The notes beneath the pieces are model-generated. The model made no database searches. It saw only the letters and a list, made by a program, of their open reading frames with translations, and had not been told where the DNA came from. The translations under genes and the position numbers were made by a program. Positions 33,122-41,551 of a DNA stretch of 64,000 bases are shown here, in pieces. The DNA lies in assembly GCA_044507065.1 (NCBI GenBank), contig JBIQJY010000005.1:45679-109678 (forward strand), read 5' to 3'. The first letter of the stretch is position 1. The number at the start of each line of letters is the position of its first letter. The DNA is from SCN-69-37 sp044507065. GTDB taxonomy: Bacteria; Acidobacteriota; Vicinamibacteria; Vicinamibacterales; SCN-69-37.

Positions 33122-33679
33122 ATGTCGTCGGTCCTGACCGCCGCGAATCAGCTGACGCTGCTGCGCATCCTGCTCGTGCCGGTGTTCGCCCTCTGCATGC
33201 TCTACGGGATGCCGGGCTGGGCCCTGGTGACCTTCGCGGTGGCCGGGGTGACCGATGCGTTCGATGGCCTGATTGCCCGTCGCACGGGCCAGATGACGAC
33301 GATTGGCGCGTGGCTCGACCCGATGGCCGACAAGCTGCTGGTCGCCACGATGTTCATCATGCTGACCGTGCCGGGCCTGGGCATGCCGCAGCGGCTGCCG
33401 CTGTGGCTCACGGTGCTCGTGCTCAGCCGCGACATCGTGATTGTCGCCACGGTCACGGTCGTCAACCTCGCCGTCGCGCGGCGGACCTTCCGTCCGTCGC
33501 TGCTCGGCAAGATTGCCACCGTCGTGTACGTGCTGACCGGGTTGATGGCGCTCTACGCGAACTATCTGGGGCGCACGCTGGCGATCGTCGACTGGTTCGT
33601 CTACGCGGCGCTCGCCATCACGGTGGTGTCGAGCGTGCACTACACCATCGTGATTTTCGGCAGCCGGTCGGCCGACTGA
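33122..33679 (+). CDS. pgsA: CDP-alcohol phosphatidyltransferase (PgsA-like)
   Basis: A 185-residue membrane enzyme. The family catalytic motif DX2DGX2ARX8GX3DX3D is intact in TDAFDGLIARRTGQMTTIGA continuing WLDPMADK. About six hydrophobic helices surround it. The most likely product is phosphatidylglycerolphosphate from CDP-diacylglycerol, but cardiolipin or inositol-phosphate variants share the motif. A near-consensus TACAAT (33109-33114) ends 7 nt before the ATG and there is no Shine-Dalgarno: the clearest leaderless candidate in the window. Confidence 0.88.
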   Translation: MSSVLTAANQLTLLRILLVPVFALCMLYGMPGWALVTFAVAGVTDAFDGLIARRTGQMTTIGAWLDPMADKLLVATMFIMLTVPGLGMPQRLPLWLTVLVLSRDIVIVATVTVVNLAVARRTFRPSLLGKIATVVYVLTGLMALYANYLGRTLAIVDWFVYAALAITVVSSVHYTIVIFGSRSAD

Positions 33680-33680
33680 G

Positions 33681-34616
33681 CTACTCGAGCCCCATCTTCC
33701 GGCGGAAGTAGGCGATCGTCGAGGTGAGGCCCTGCTCGAGCGGCACCTTCGGCTCCCAGCCGAGCAGCGTGCGCGCGCGGGTGATGTCCGGCTGGCGCAC
33801 CTTGGGGTCGTCGGTCGGGAGGTCCTTGAAGACGATCGGGCTCGACGACCCGGTCATGCGGATGATGAGCCGGGCCATCTCCTCGATCGACATCTCGTGC
33901 GGGTTGCCGATGTTGACCGGATCGTTCAGGTCCGACTCGACCAGGCGGAGGATACCGTCGACCAGGTCGCTGACGTAGCAGAAGCTGCGCGTCTGCGTTC
34001 CGCTGCCGAAGATGGTGACCTCTTCGCCGCGCAGCGCCTGCGAGATGAAATTGGGCACGGCGCGGCCGTCGTTGACGCGCATGCGCGGTCCGTACGTGTT
34101 GAAGATGCGCACGATCTTCGCGTCCACCCCGTGGTAGCGATGGTAGGCCATCGTCATCGCCTCGGCGAAGCGCTTGGCTTCGTCGTACACGCCGCGGGGG
34201 CCGACCGGGTTGACGTTGCCCCAGTAGGTTTCCTTCTGGGGGTGCTCGAGCGGGTCGCCGTAGACCTCGGAGGTCGAGGCGATCACGAACCGCGCGCCCT
34301 TCGCCTTGGCCAGGCCGAGCGCCTTGTGCGTGCCGAGCGCGCCGACCTTCAGCGTCGGGATGGGCCACTCGAGGTAATCAATCGGGCTGGCCGGGCTCGC
34401 CCAGTGGAAGACGATGTCGACGGGCCCATCGACGTGGATGAAGTTGGTCACGTCGTGCTTGACGAACACGAAGTCGCGTCCGGTCAGGTGCCCGATGTTG
34501 GCCAGGTCCCCGGTGATCAGGTTGTCGATCCCCACGACCGAATGTCCGCGGTCGAGAAGCGTTTCCGAGAGGTGTGAGCCGATGAAGCCAGCGGCTCCGG
34601 TGATGACGATGCGCAT
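33681..34616 (-). CDS. uxs: UDP-glucuronate decarboxylase (UDP-xylose synthase, extended SDR)
   Basis: A 311-residue NAD-dependent enzyme. Rossmann motif VITGAAGFIGSHLSETLL; active-site YxxxK is GVYDEAKRFAEAM; TSEVYGDPLEHPQKETYWGN and RIFNTYGPRMRVNDGRAVPN are characteristic of UXS-type decarboxylases that convert UDP-glucuronate to UDP-xylose. With ugd (41552) making UDP-glucuronate, a complete route to UDP-xylose exists at this locus. It is the last gene of the minus-strand exopolysaccharide operon, 27 nt after the sugar transferase. Confidence 0.88.
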   Translation of the reverse strand: MRIVITGAAGFIGSHLSETLLDRGHSVVGIDNLITGDLANIGHLTGRDFVFVKHDVTNFIHVDGPVDIVFHWASPASPIDYLEWPIPTLKVGALGTHKALGLAKAKGARFVIASTSEVYGDPLEHPQKETYWGNVNPVGPRGVYDEAKRFAEAMTMAYHRYHGVDAKIVRIFNTYGPRMRVNDGRAVPNFISQALRGEEVTIFGSGTQTRSFCYVSDLVDGILRLVESDLNDPVNIGNPHEMSIEEMARLIIRMTGSSSPIVFKDLPTDDPKVRQPDITRARTLLGWEPKVPLEQGLTSTIAYFRRKMGLE

Positions 34617-34643
34617 GGGCAGCGGGAATCCTTGGTTGGGGGA

Positions 34644-36086
34644 TCAGGCCTGGTTGAGCCGCTCGCGATTGCGGAGGACGGTGAGCCACATGATCTTGAA
34701 GTCGAGCGACAGGGACCAGTTCTCGATGTAATAGAGGTCGAACTCGATGCGTTTCTCGAGCGACGTGTTGCCGCGCCAGCCGTTGACCTGGGCCCAGCCG
34801 GTGATGCCGGCCTTCACCTTGTGGCGCAGCATGTACTGCGGAATGCGGTGCTTGAACTGCTCGACGAAGAACGGACGCTCCGGTCGCGGGCCCACGATCG
34901 ACATGTCGCCCTTCAGCACGTTCCAGAACTGCGGCAGTTCGTCGACGTCGAAACGGCGCAGCCAGCGACCAATCGGGGTGGCACGCGGATCGTCGTCGCG
35001 CGCCCAGATCGGACCGCTGGCGTCCTCGGCGTCCACGGGCATCGAACGGAACTTGTAGACGGTGAATGCCTTGCCGTCGAGCCCCATGCGCTCCTGGGTG
35101 TAGAAGACCGGGCCGGGCGAACTGCGTTTGATCAGGCCCGCGATGATGAGCGCCGGAATCGCCCCGACCAGGACCACCATCGACGACAGCGCCACGTCGA
35201 CCATGCGCTTGAACACGCTGTTGATGCCGCGCAGCGGGACGTCGTTGATGCTGATGAGGGGCAGACCGTCGAGGTCCTCGAGACGGGCGCGCAGCGCGAT
35301 GAACTGGAGCAGGTCGGGGACGACGTGCACGTCGATGCACTCGCGGCTCGCGTACTCGACCACGCCCAGCATCTTCACGTGCTCCTCGATTGGCAGGGCG
35401 ACGTAGATCTCGTCGATGTGTTCGTGCGCGCACACGGCCGGCATGTCGGCAATCGTGCCGAGCAGCGGCAGGCCCCGGTAACCGATGGCGTCTGTCGTCG
35501 CCGCGCGGTCGTCGACGAAGCCGACGATGCGGAACCCGAGTTCGGCGTGTTCCAGGATGCGGTCGGCCACCATGCGGCCGAGGTCGCCCACGCCCACGAC
35601 GAGCGCGCGCTTCAGGCCGACGCCCGCGCGCCACCGGCGGCGCAGCAGGTCGCGCACCGCCTCGCGCGAGGCATAGGTGAAGAGCACGGTCAGCACGAGG
35701 AACAGGCCCCAGACCCAGCGCGAGACCTCGAGGAATCCCTGTGCCTTGAGCGCATCGCTCAGGTGATAGGTCTGGACGTAGAGCGTGGCGAATGCGCCGA
35801 GCAGCGTCCCGAGCACGCTGCCGACCAGCACGCCGAAGAAGTCGTCGACGCGCGTCCGGCCGCGCCGCAGCCGGTACAGGCCCTGCACCTGGAAGGCGAA
35901 CACGACGAGCAGGGCAATGAACGGGGCGATGGCCAGGTACCGCGTGAAGGGCGGCGGTGGCTGGTCGAGCGTCACCAGTCCCGTCTCGAATCGCACCACG
36001 TAGGCCAGGCAGAAGGCGGCGATGGCGGCAAGAAAATCGCCGGCGACGAAGATGGCGACGAGCAGGCGGTTGTAGCGTCTCAGCAT
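34644..36086 (-). CDS. Polyprenyl-phosphate glycosylphosphotransferase (WcaJ/WbaP-like)
   Basis: A 480-residue inner-membrane enzyme that loads the first sugar-1-phosphate onto undecaprenyl phosphate. The N-terminus has four or five helices, then a Rossmann-like CoA-binding-type domain (ALVVGVGDLGRMVADRILEH). From about residue 285 comes the bacterial sugar transferase domain: GPVFYTQERMGLDGKAFTVY, KFRSMPVDAE, RFDVDELPQFWNVLKGDMS, IVGPRPERP and KAGITGWAQVNGWRG. It is the initiating enzyme of the five-glycosyltransferase operon. Confidence 0.93.
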   Translation of the reverse strand: MLRRYNRLLVAIFVAGDFLAAIAAFCLAYVVRFETGLVTLDQPPPPFTRYLAIAPFIALLVVFAFQVQGLYRLRRGRTRVDDFFGVLVGSVLGTLLGAFATLYVQTYHLSDALKAQGFLEVSRWVWGLFLVLTVLFTYASREAVRDLLRRRWRAGVGLKRALVVGVGDLGRMVADRILEHAELGFRIVGFVDDRAATTDAIGYRGLPLLGTIADMPAVCAHEHIDEIYVALPIEEHVKMLGVVEYASRECIDVHVVPDLLQFIALRARLEDLDGLPLISINDVPLRGINSVFKRMVDVALSSMVVLVGAIPALIIAGLIKRSSPGPVFYTQERMGLDGKAFTVYKFRSMPVDAEDASGPIWARDDDPRATPIGRWLRRFDVDELPQFWNVLKGDMSIVGPRPERPFFVEQFKHRIPQYMLRHKVKAGITGWAQVNGWRGNTSLEKRIEFDLYYIENWSLSLDFKIMWLTVLRNRERLNQA

Positions 36087-37249
36087 GGGGAAGGACCGGC
36101 AAGTGCACCGGTCAGCGTCGTGCGCAGGCCCTCTTCGAAACGTGCGGTCGAGAACCGGTCGGCGTGCCGGACGAGCGCGTCCGAATCGAACGACGTGCGC
36201 CGAATCCGATCCATCGTATCGGCAAATGCGGCGTCGGTGTGATCGTCGACCAGCAGGCCGGTCACGCCGTCGACCACCGTTTCGGTCGCGCCGCCGCGTC
36301 CGAGGGCGATGACGGGCCGTCCGCAGGCCATCGATTCGACCGGTGCGATGCCGAAATCCTCCTCGGCCGGGAGGACGAGCGCCAGGGCGTTGCGGTAGGC
36401 CTCGCGCAGCTCGTCGGGCGGCAGGGCCCCGAGAAACTCGACGAGCGGCCCGGCCTGTGCCTGGAGACGCGTCAGGTCGGGCCCCGTGCCTACGACCTTC
36501 AGCCGGACGCCCAGCCGCGTGGCGGCCCGCACGGCGACGTCGATGCGTTTGTAGGGAACCAGCGCGGAAACCACCAGAAAATACGGCGCGGACGGGCCGT
36601 TGGCGGGCGTGAAGAACCGTGTGTCGACCGGCGGATGAAGCACCGAGGCCGGACGATTATAGTACCGCGCGATCCGTCCCGCAACGAATTGCGAGTTGGC
36701 CACGAAATGCGTGACGCGCCCGGCCGTGGCGCGGTCCCATCGCGCGAGCCAGGCGAGCACCGGACGGGCGGCGGCCGCGGCCAACGGGCCGATCCGGGCG
36801 CGACCGAAATAGGCCTCGAACTGGTCCCACGCGTAGCGCATGGGCGAGTGGCAGTAGCAGACGTGCACGGCGCGTCCCGTGGGCACCACCGACTTGGCCG
36901 CGCAGTGGCTCGTCGAGACGACCAGGTCCGCATCGTCGAGATCGAACCCCTCGATGGCCATCGGAAAGAGCGGCAGGTAGTGGCGATAGAGCCGTGCGCG
37001 CATCGGCAGCCGCTGCACGAACGACGTGCGGATGCGGCGGGCCTCGATCGTCGGCGACACGGAGCCCGGAACCTGAACGAGGGTGAGCAGGTCCGCGTCG
37101 GGAAACAGGCGGCAGAGCGACTCGAGCACCTTCTCGCCGCCCCGCATGCCCGTCAACCAGTCGTGCACGAGCACGACGCGGCGCCCCCCGACATCGAGCG
37201 GCAGCGTCGGCTCGTCGCGGGCCAGCCCCGGCGCGCCGTCGGCCATCAT
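36080..37249 (-). CDS. Glycosyltransferase, GT4 family (WbaZ-like)
   Basis: A 389-residue GT-B transferase. The N-terminal RRVVLVHDWLTGMRGGEKVL and CYCHSPMRYAWDQFEAYFGR are typical of WbaZ-type mannosyl/rhamnosyl transferases. The C-terminal donor site has LPAEEDFGIAPVESMACGRP (EX7E) and VIALGRGGATETVVDG. Its 3' end overlaps the WcaJ-like gene by 7 nt and its start overlaps the upstream gene by 4 nt. Acceptor and donor cannot be assigned. Confidence 0.88.
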   Translation of the reverse strand: MMADGAPGLARDEPTLPLDVGGRRVVLVHDWLTGMRGGEKVLESLCRLFPDADLLTLVQVPGSVSPTIEARRIRTSFVQRLPMRARLYRHYLPLFPMAIEGFDLDDADLVVSTSHCAAKSVVPTGRAVHVCYCHSPMRYAWDQFEAYFGRARIGPLAAAAARPVLAWLARWDRATAGRVTHFVANSQFVAGRIARYYNRPASVLHPPVDTRFFTPANGPSAPYFLVVSALVPYKRIDVAVRAATRLGVRLKVVGTGPDLTRLQAQAGPLVEFLGALPPDELREAYRNALALVLPAEEDFGIAPVESMACGRPVIALGRGGATETVVDGVTGLLVDDHTDAAFADTMDRIRRTSFDSDALVRHADRFSTARFEEGLRTTLTGALAGPSPC

Positions 37250-38364
37250 CGGGATGCCCTCCCGACTTCCTCGTAGACGTCGCGGACGCGCGCCACCGAT
37301 CGCTCCCAGGAAAACGCATGCACGCGCTCGTGGCCGCGCGCGATGAGGTCGGCGCGCAGGTCGGGCTCGCGGATGACGCGGGCCATGGCATCCGCGATGG
37401 CCTGGGCATCGCGCGGATCGATGAGCAGGGCCGCATCACCCACCACCTCGGGCAGTGACGAAACGTTCGAGGCGATGACGGGCGTCCCGGCCGCCATTGC
37501 CTCGAGCGGCGGCAGGCCGAAGCCTTCGTAGAGGGAGGGGAACACGAACACGGTCGCCAGCCGGTACAGGATCCCGAGCATCTCGTCGGAGACGAAGCCG
37601 AAGAACCGCACGTGCGGGTGCAGCTGGTGGCGGTGCACGAGCCGTCGCAGGTTCGGATACTTGGACACCTCGTCACCGATGATGAGCAGCTTCGCCTCGG
37701 TCACGCCCTGGCGCCGGAGAATGGCGTAGGCCTCGATCAGCCGGTCCACGTTCTTGTGCGGCTTGATGTTGCCCGTGTAGAGGATGAACGGGGCGTCGAG
37801 CTGGTACCGGTCGCGCACCCGGGCGAGCTCCACGTCGGTCGGCGGCGTCGTCAGCCGCTCGTCGAGCGCGTTGTAGATGACCTCCACCTTGCCCGGATCG
37901 ACGTGCAGGTAGTGCACGATGTCCTGCCGCGACGCCTGCGAGACCGTCAGCACGCGCCGCGATCGGCGCGCGCTCGATCGCATCATCGACCGCGCATACG
38001 TGTGGGCCATGCGATTGGGCAGGTACTGCGGGAACCGCAGGTGGATGCAGTCGTGGATCGTCACGACGAACGGACAGCGCGTGAACGGCGACACGACGTA
38101 GTGCGGGGCGTGGAACAGGTCCACGCCCACGCGCTCGAGGGCAAGCGGCACCGAGAGCAGTTCGCGGACCGTGTAGTTGCCGGCCTGCTGGGGCAGCGGC
38201 TCGAAACGCGGACCGAGCGATCGCACGAAGTCCGCGTCGTCGCGCCGGCAGAGCAGGACGTAGCGGTTCGCGTCGTCGAGTTTCGACAACCAGTACACGA
38301 GATTGCGCACGTAGGTGCCGATACCGTAGTCGTGGAGCTTGCGGACGTCGATGGCGATGCGCAC
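37246..38364 (-). CDS. Glycosyltransferase, GT4 family
   Basis: A 372-residue GT-B enzyme starting at GTG (VRIAIDVRKLHDYGIGTYVR). The motif FILYTGNIKPHKNVDRLIEA is the usual inter-domain strand. The donor-site EX7E is in FPSLYEGFGLPPLEAMAAGT followed by PVIASNVSSLPEVVGDAALL. It is co-transcribed with its neighbours (4-nt overlap downstream, 15-nt gap upstream). Confidence 0.9.
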   Translation of the reverse strand: MRIAIDVRKLHDYGIGTYVRNLVYWLSKLDDANRYVLLCRRDDADFVRSLGPRFEPLPQQAGNYTVRELLSVPLALERVGVDLFHAPHYVVSPFTRCPFVVTIHDCIHLRFPQYLPNRMAHTYARSMMRSSARRSRRVLTVSQASRQDIVHYLHVDPGKVEVIYNALDERLTTPPTDVELARVRDRYQLDAPFILYTGNIKPHKNVDRLIEAYAILRRQGVTEAKLLIIGDEVSKYPNLRRLVHRHQLHPHVRFFGFVSDEMLGILYRLATVFVFPSLYEGFGLPPLEAMAAGTPVIASNVSSLPEVVGDAALLIDPRDAQAIADAMARVIREPDLRADLIARGHERVHAFSWERSVARVRDVYEEVGRASR

Positions 38365-38379
38365 GGGTGTCGGCCGATC

Positions 38380-39198
38380 TTATCGGACGTTGCGGCCCCG
38401 GGCGCGCATCCACAGCCGCAGGAGGGGGGCCCAGGCGGGCTGGTGCTTCTCGTAGAAGGCCAGATGGCTGCGATCGTAGTGCAGGGTCGAGGGCTGCCCG
38501 GACCGGGCCACCGACCGGCCGCGCAGGTGGATGACGCGCGCCCGGGGCGTGAAGATCACGGTGCCCCCGCGCTCGCGCAGCGCCGCGCAGAAGTCCACGT
38601 CTTCCTCATAGAGGAAATATCGCTCGTCGAGCAGGCCGGCCTCGATGGCCGCCGCGCGTCGCACGAGCAGGCACCCGCCGCTCACCCAGTCGACCACCCG
38701 TTCGCGCTGGAGCAGCCGGGCAATGTACCGCCGGGCGATGGCGCCACGGCTGGCGGCCATCCGGACACGCGCGCGCTGCACTAGCTCGGCTGCCGGCGAG
38801 AGCATGGGGCCGAACGAGACCTCCGGTCGCCCCTCGGCATCGACCAGCAGCGGGCCGGCGGCGACAGCGCCGGTGGCCTCGAGACGCTCGGCCAGCGTGT
38901 CGAGCGCACCCGCCGGTACGACGGTGTCGCTGTTGAGCAGCAGCACGAGCGGCGCCGCGGCGGCGCGGATGCCGGCGTTGTTGGCGGCCGCGAAGCCGCG
39001 GTTGGCGTCGAGAGCCATCACCCGCACCGTCGGCCATCGGGCGACGACGTGTGCCACGCTGTCGTCGGTCGATGCATTGTCGACGACGAAGACGGTCTGC
39101 AGGGCCCGCGGAGGCGCATCGTGTATCGACGCCAGGCACCGCGCGAGATCGTCGCGCGTGTTGTAGTTGACGATGACGATGTCGAAGGTCGCCGTCAT
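38380..39198 (-). CDS. Glycosyltransferase, GT2 family (rhamnosyl-type)
   Basis: A 272-residue GT-A enzyme with DIVIVNYNTRDDLARCLASI at the N-terminus, VVDNASTDDSV, and the DXD-region LLLNSDTVVPAGAL. VSGGCLLVRRAAAIEAGLLD and YFLYEEDVDFCAALRERGG match WbbL-like rhamnosyltransferases. The start ATG overlaps the stop of the upstream gene by 4 nt. Confidence 0.9.
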   Translation of the reverse strand: MTATFDIVIVNYNTRDDLARCLASIHDAPPRALQTVFVVDNASTDDSVAHVVARWPTVRVMALDANRGFAAANNAGIRAAAAPLVLLLNSDTVVPAGALDTLAERLEATGAVAAGPLLVDAEGRPEVSFGPMLSPAAELVQRARVRMAASRGAIARRYIARLLQRERVVDWVSGGCLLVRRAAAIEAGLLDERYFLYEEDVDFCAALRERGGTVIFTPRARVIHLRGRSVARSGQPSTLHYDRSHLAFYEKHQPAWAPLLRLWMRARGRNVR

Positions 39199-40310
39199 GC
39201 GGAAGTCGCGGCGCGTTCGAGGGCGGTGCGAATCGTGGAGGCCGTGTGCGCCCACACGTAGCGATCGCGCAGCCGGCTGCCGGCGGCCACCAGCCGCGCG
39301 CGCAGCGGCGCGTCTTCGAGCAGCGTCCGGAGCGCCGCTTCGATCGAGGCCGGTTCGGCCGTCGTGAACAGGGCGGCGTCCCCGTAGATCTCGCGCGCGA
39401 CAGGCGTGTCGAGCAGCACCGGCGCGACGCCGCACGAAAGCGCCTCCAGCGGCGTCATCGCGAACCCCTCGTACGTCGACAGGAAGGCGAACACGCGCGC
39501 CGAGGCGTACAGACGGTCCAGCTCGGCGTCGGGCACGTACTCGAGCCACTCGACGCGATCGGCCACGCCCAGCTCGGTCGCGATTGCGCGGGGATCGACG
39601 AGGGGCGCGGTGCGGTTGTCGCCAACGAGCACCAGCCGCGCCGAATCGACATGCCGGGCCGCCCCGGCAAATCCCTCGATGAGTTCGGGAATGAGCCGAC
39701 GCGTGAACAGCGAGCCGACGAAGAGGACGGTGTTGTCCACCTCGCGCCTGGCGACGTCGCGGCGTTCGGGCGCACCCGGGGGCGCCAGCACGATGCGATC
39801 GCGCGCCACGCCGACATGCCGAACGATCTCGCCGGCCGAGAATTCCGAGAGCGTGATGACGGTATGGGCCCGCTTGGCCGATTCCCGCGTGAGCCAGCGG
39901 CGGCGCAGTCCCTCGCGGGGCCGGAACCATTCGGGATGCGCGTAGTAGGACACGTCGTGAATGGCCACGACGAACGGGCACCGCAGGAGGAGGGGGGCCG
40001 TGTAGGCCCCCGCAAAGAAGACGTCCACGCCGACGCGCCGCACCGCCCGCGGCAAGGGCCACTGCTCCCATACCGTTCCGGCGCGTTCGGACGGCACCTC
40101 ATGCCACGTGACGCGCGGCCCCAGCATCGCAACCAGATCCGGGGAGGGCGTCGATGGCGTGAAGATGACGAGGGTGTGCGCGAACGCCGGATCGGCAACC
40201 CAGGCGCGCAGTACGTCGCGGATGTACCGGCCCACCCCCGTGGCGCGGCCCATCATCTCGCGGCCGTCGACCCCGATGCGCAGCGCGCGGCTACCGGCGG
40301 CGGGCGGCAT
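39195..40310 (-). CDS. Glycosyltransferase, GT4 family
   Basis: A 371-residue GT-B enzyme. The N-terminal LRIGVDGREMMGRATGVGRY resembles the two neighbouring GT4 proteins, so they may be paralogues. TVLFVGSLFTRRLIPELIEG is the inter-domain segment; donor site FLSTYEGFAMTPLEALSCGV with EX7E, followed by APVLLDTPVAREIYGDAALF. It overlaps its upstream neighbour by 20 nt and its downstream one by 4 nt. Confidence 0.89.
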   Translation of the reverse strand: MPPAAGSRALRIGVDGREMMGRATGVGRYIRDVLRAWVADPAFAHTLVIFTPSTPSPDLVAMLGPRVTWHEVPSERAGTVWEQWPLPRAVRRVGVDVFFAGAYTAPLLLRCPFVVAIHDVSYYAHPEWFRPREGLRRRWLTRESAKRAHTVITLSEFSAGEIVRHVGVARDRIVLAPPGAPERRDVARREVDNTVLFVGSLFTRRLIPELIEGFAGAARHVDSARLVLVGDNRTAPLVDPRAIATELGVADRVEWLEYVPDAELDRLYASARVFAFLSTYEGFAMTPLEALSCGVAPVLLDTPVAREIYGDAALFTTAEPASIEAALRTLLEDAPLRARLVAAGSRLRDRYVWAHTASTIRTALERAATSA

Positions 40311-41409
40311 GATGCTCCCTGGCCAGCGCCCAGGCCTCGCGCATGCGGCTGGCGGTCCCGGCCCATGTGAAGTCCGCGGCGCGCGCCCGGCCGGCCTCGG
40401 CCATGCGTCGCTGCTCGTCGGGCGACGCCACGACATCGGCAAGCGTCGTCGCAAGCGCCTGCGCATCGTCCGGATCGATCAGCCGTCCGGCGTTGCCGAC
40501 CGTGTCCGGCAGGGCGCCGCGTCTTGCGGCCACGACGGGCACGCCCATCGTCATGGCTTCCACGGCCGACAGGCCGAATCCTTCGAGATGGGACGGCAGC
40601 ACGAACACGACGGCGCGCGCGTAGAGGTCGCGCTTCTCGGCGTCAGTTACGTAGCCGGGGAACTCGACCCGTCCGGCGAGGTCGGACGCTCGCGCCCGCT
40701 CGAGCAGCGGGGCCATTGCCGGACCGATGCGGCCGGCCAGCACGAGGCGCGGCGCGGATGGATTGACGGTCAGCAGCCGTGCGTAGGCGTCGAGCAGCAC
40801 GCCCAGGTTCTTGCGTGGTTCGAGGGTGCCCACGAAGAGGATGCAGCCGTCGGCGCCGGGAAGGCTCTCGCGGGCGGGCCAGTCGGGCGCGCCGAGCGGG
40901 CAGATCGTGATGTGCGAGGTCGGCACACCCAGACGGTACTCGACCTCGCGGGCCGTATGACGCGACACGACAATCACCTGATCGGCCGCGCGGGCGTGCG
41001 GCGCGACGAGCGCGCCGTAGTCCCGGCGGATCTCGGCGTGCGTGCGTTCCGGGTGGTCGAGGAAGTCGAGGTCGTGGATCGTGACGATGCGCGCCGCACC
41101 CGAGGACGGAATCAGCAGCGGATGTGCCGCCTGGACGACATCGAAGCCGGCGCCAGCCAGCCACTCGACCGGCGGCACGCCGCCGCGGTGCCACGCGAAG
41201 TTGAGCAGTCTTACCGGAATGCGGCGGTCGACAACGGCGAGTGGCGGAACGGCGTCCGGCGCCAGTCGATCCTTCCACGACGTGCTGAACAGCACGATCG
41301 ATTCATCGGGGCGGCGGCTTGCCGCAAGGGCGGCGGCCGCTTCGTGAATGTACGCGCCGACGCCGGTCCGCTGGCGCAGGGCGGGTCGGTAGTCGAGCAG
41401 AATCCGCAC
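40291..41409 (-). CDS. Glycosyltransferase, GT4 family, first gene of the exopolysaccharide operon
   Basis: About 372 residues from GTG 41409 (VRILLDYRPALRQRTGVGAY). This start aligns with the N-termini of the paralogous neighbours, and a TAGCAT hexamer (41424-41429) lies 14 nt upstream. A GTG at 41433 would add eight residues. Donor motifs are CILFVGTLEPRKNLGVLLDA and LPSHLEGFGLSAVEAMTMGV (EX7E). It is transcribed divergently from ugd, from the far side of the 20-bp palindrome at 41474-41493. Confidence 0.88.
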   Translation of the reverse strand: MRILLDYRPALRQRTGVGAYIHEAAAALAASRRPDESIVLFSTSWKDRLAPDAVPPLAVVDRRIPVRLLNFAWHRGGVPPVEWLAGAGFDVVQAAHPLLIPSSGAARIVTIHDLDFLDHPERTHAEIRRDYGALVAPHARAADQVIVVSRHTAREVEYRLGVPTSHITICPLGAPDWPARESLPGADGCILFVGTLEPRKNLGVLLDAYARLLTVNPSAPRLVLAGRIGPAMAPLLERARASDLAGRVEFPGYVTDAEKRDLYARAVVFVLPSHLEGFGLSAVEAMTMGVPVVAARRGALPDTVGNAGRLIDPDDAQALATTLADVVASPDEQRRMAEAGRARAADFTWAGTASRMREAWALAREHHAARRR

Positions 41410-41473
41410 GGCAGGATGCGCGGATGCTATCACGCGCCGTTACGGGCGAATGCGGGAAGCGCGCAACTCCTTG

Positions 41474-41514
41474 CCAGTCAATCGATTGACTGGTACAGGT
41501 CCGCATGCTACTTT
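41474..41514 (+). promoter_or_regulatory. ugd promoter with -35 inside a perfect 20-bp palindrome
   Basis: CCAGTCAATCGATTGACTGG (41474-41493) is a perfect palindrome. Its right half contains TTGACT (41486-41491), which is exactly 17 bp from TACTTT (41509-41514), an excellent sigma-70 pair pointing to ugd. A regulator bound to the palindrome would cover the -35 box. On the minus strand the same palindrome presents TTGACT towards the exopolysaccharide operon, but no good -10 stands 17 bp from it. Confidence 0.6.
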
Positions 41515-41551
41515 GAGGAGTTTTTCCGAGGGCGGAGGTCGCTACGTCACC

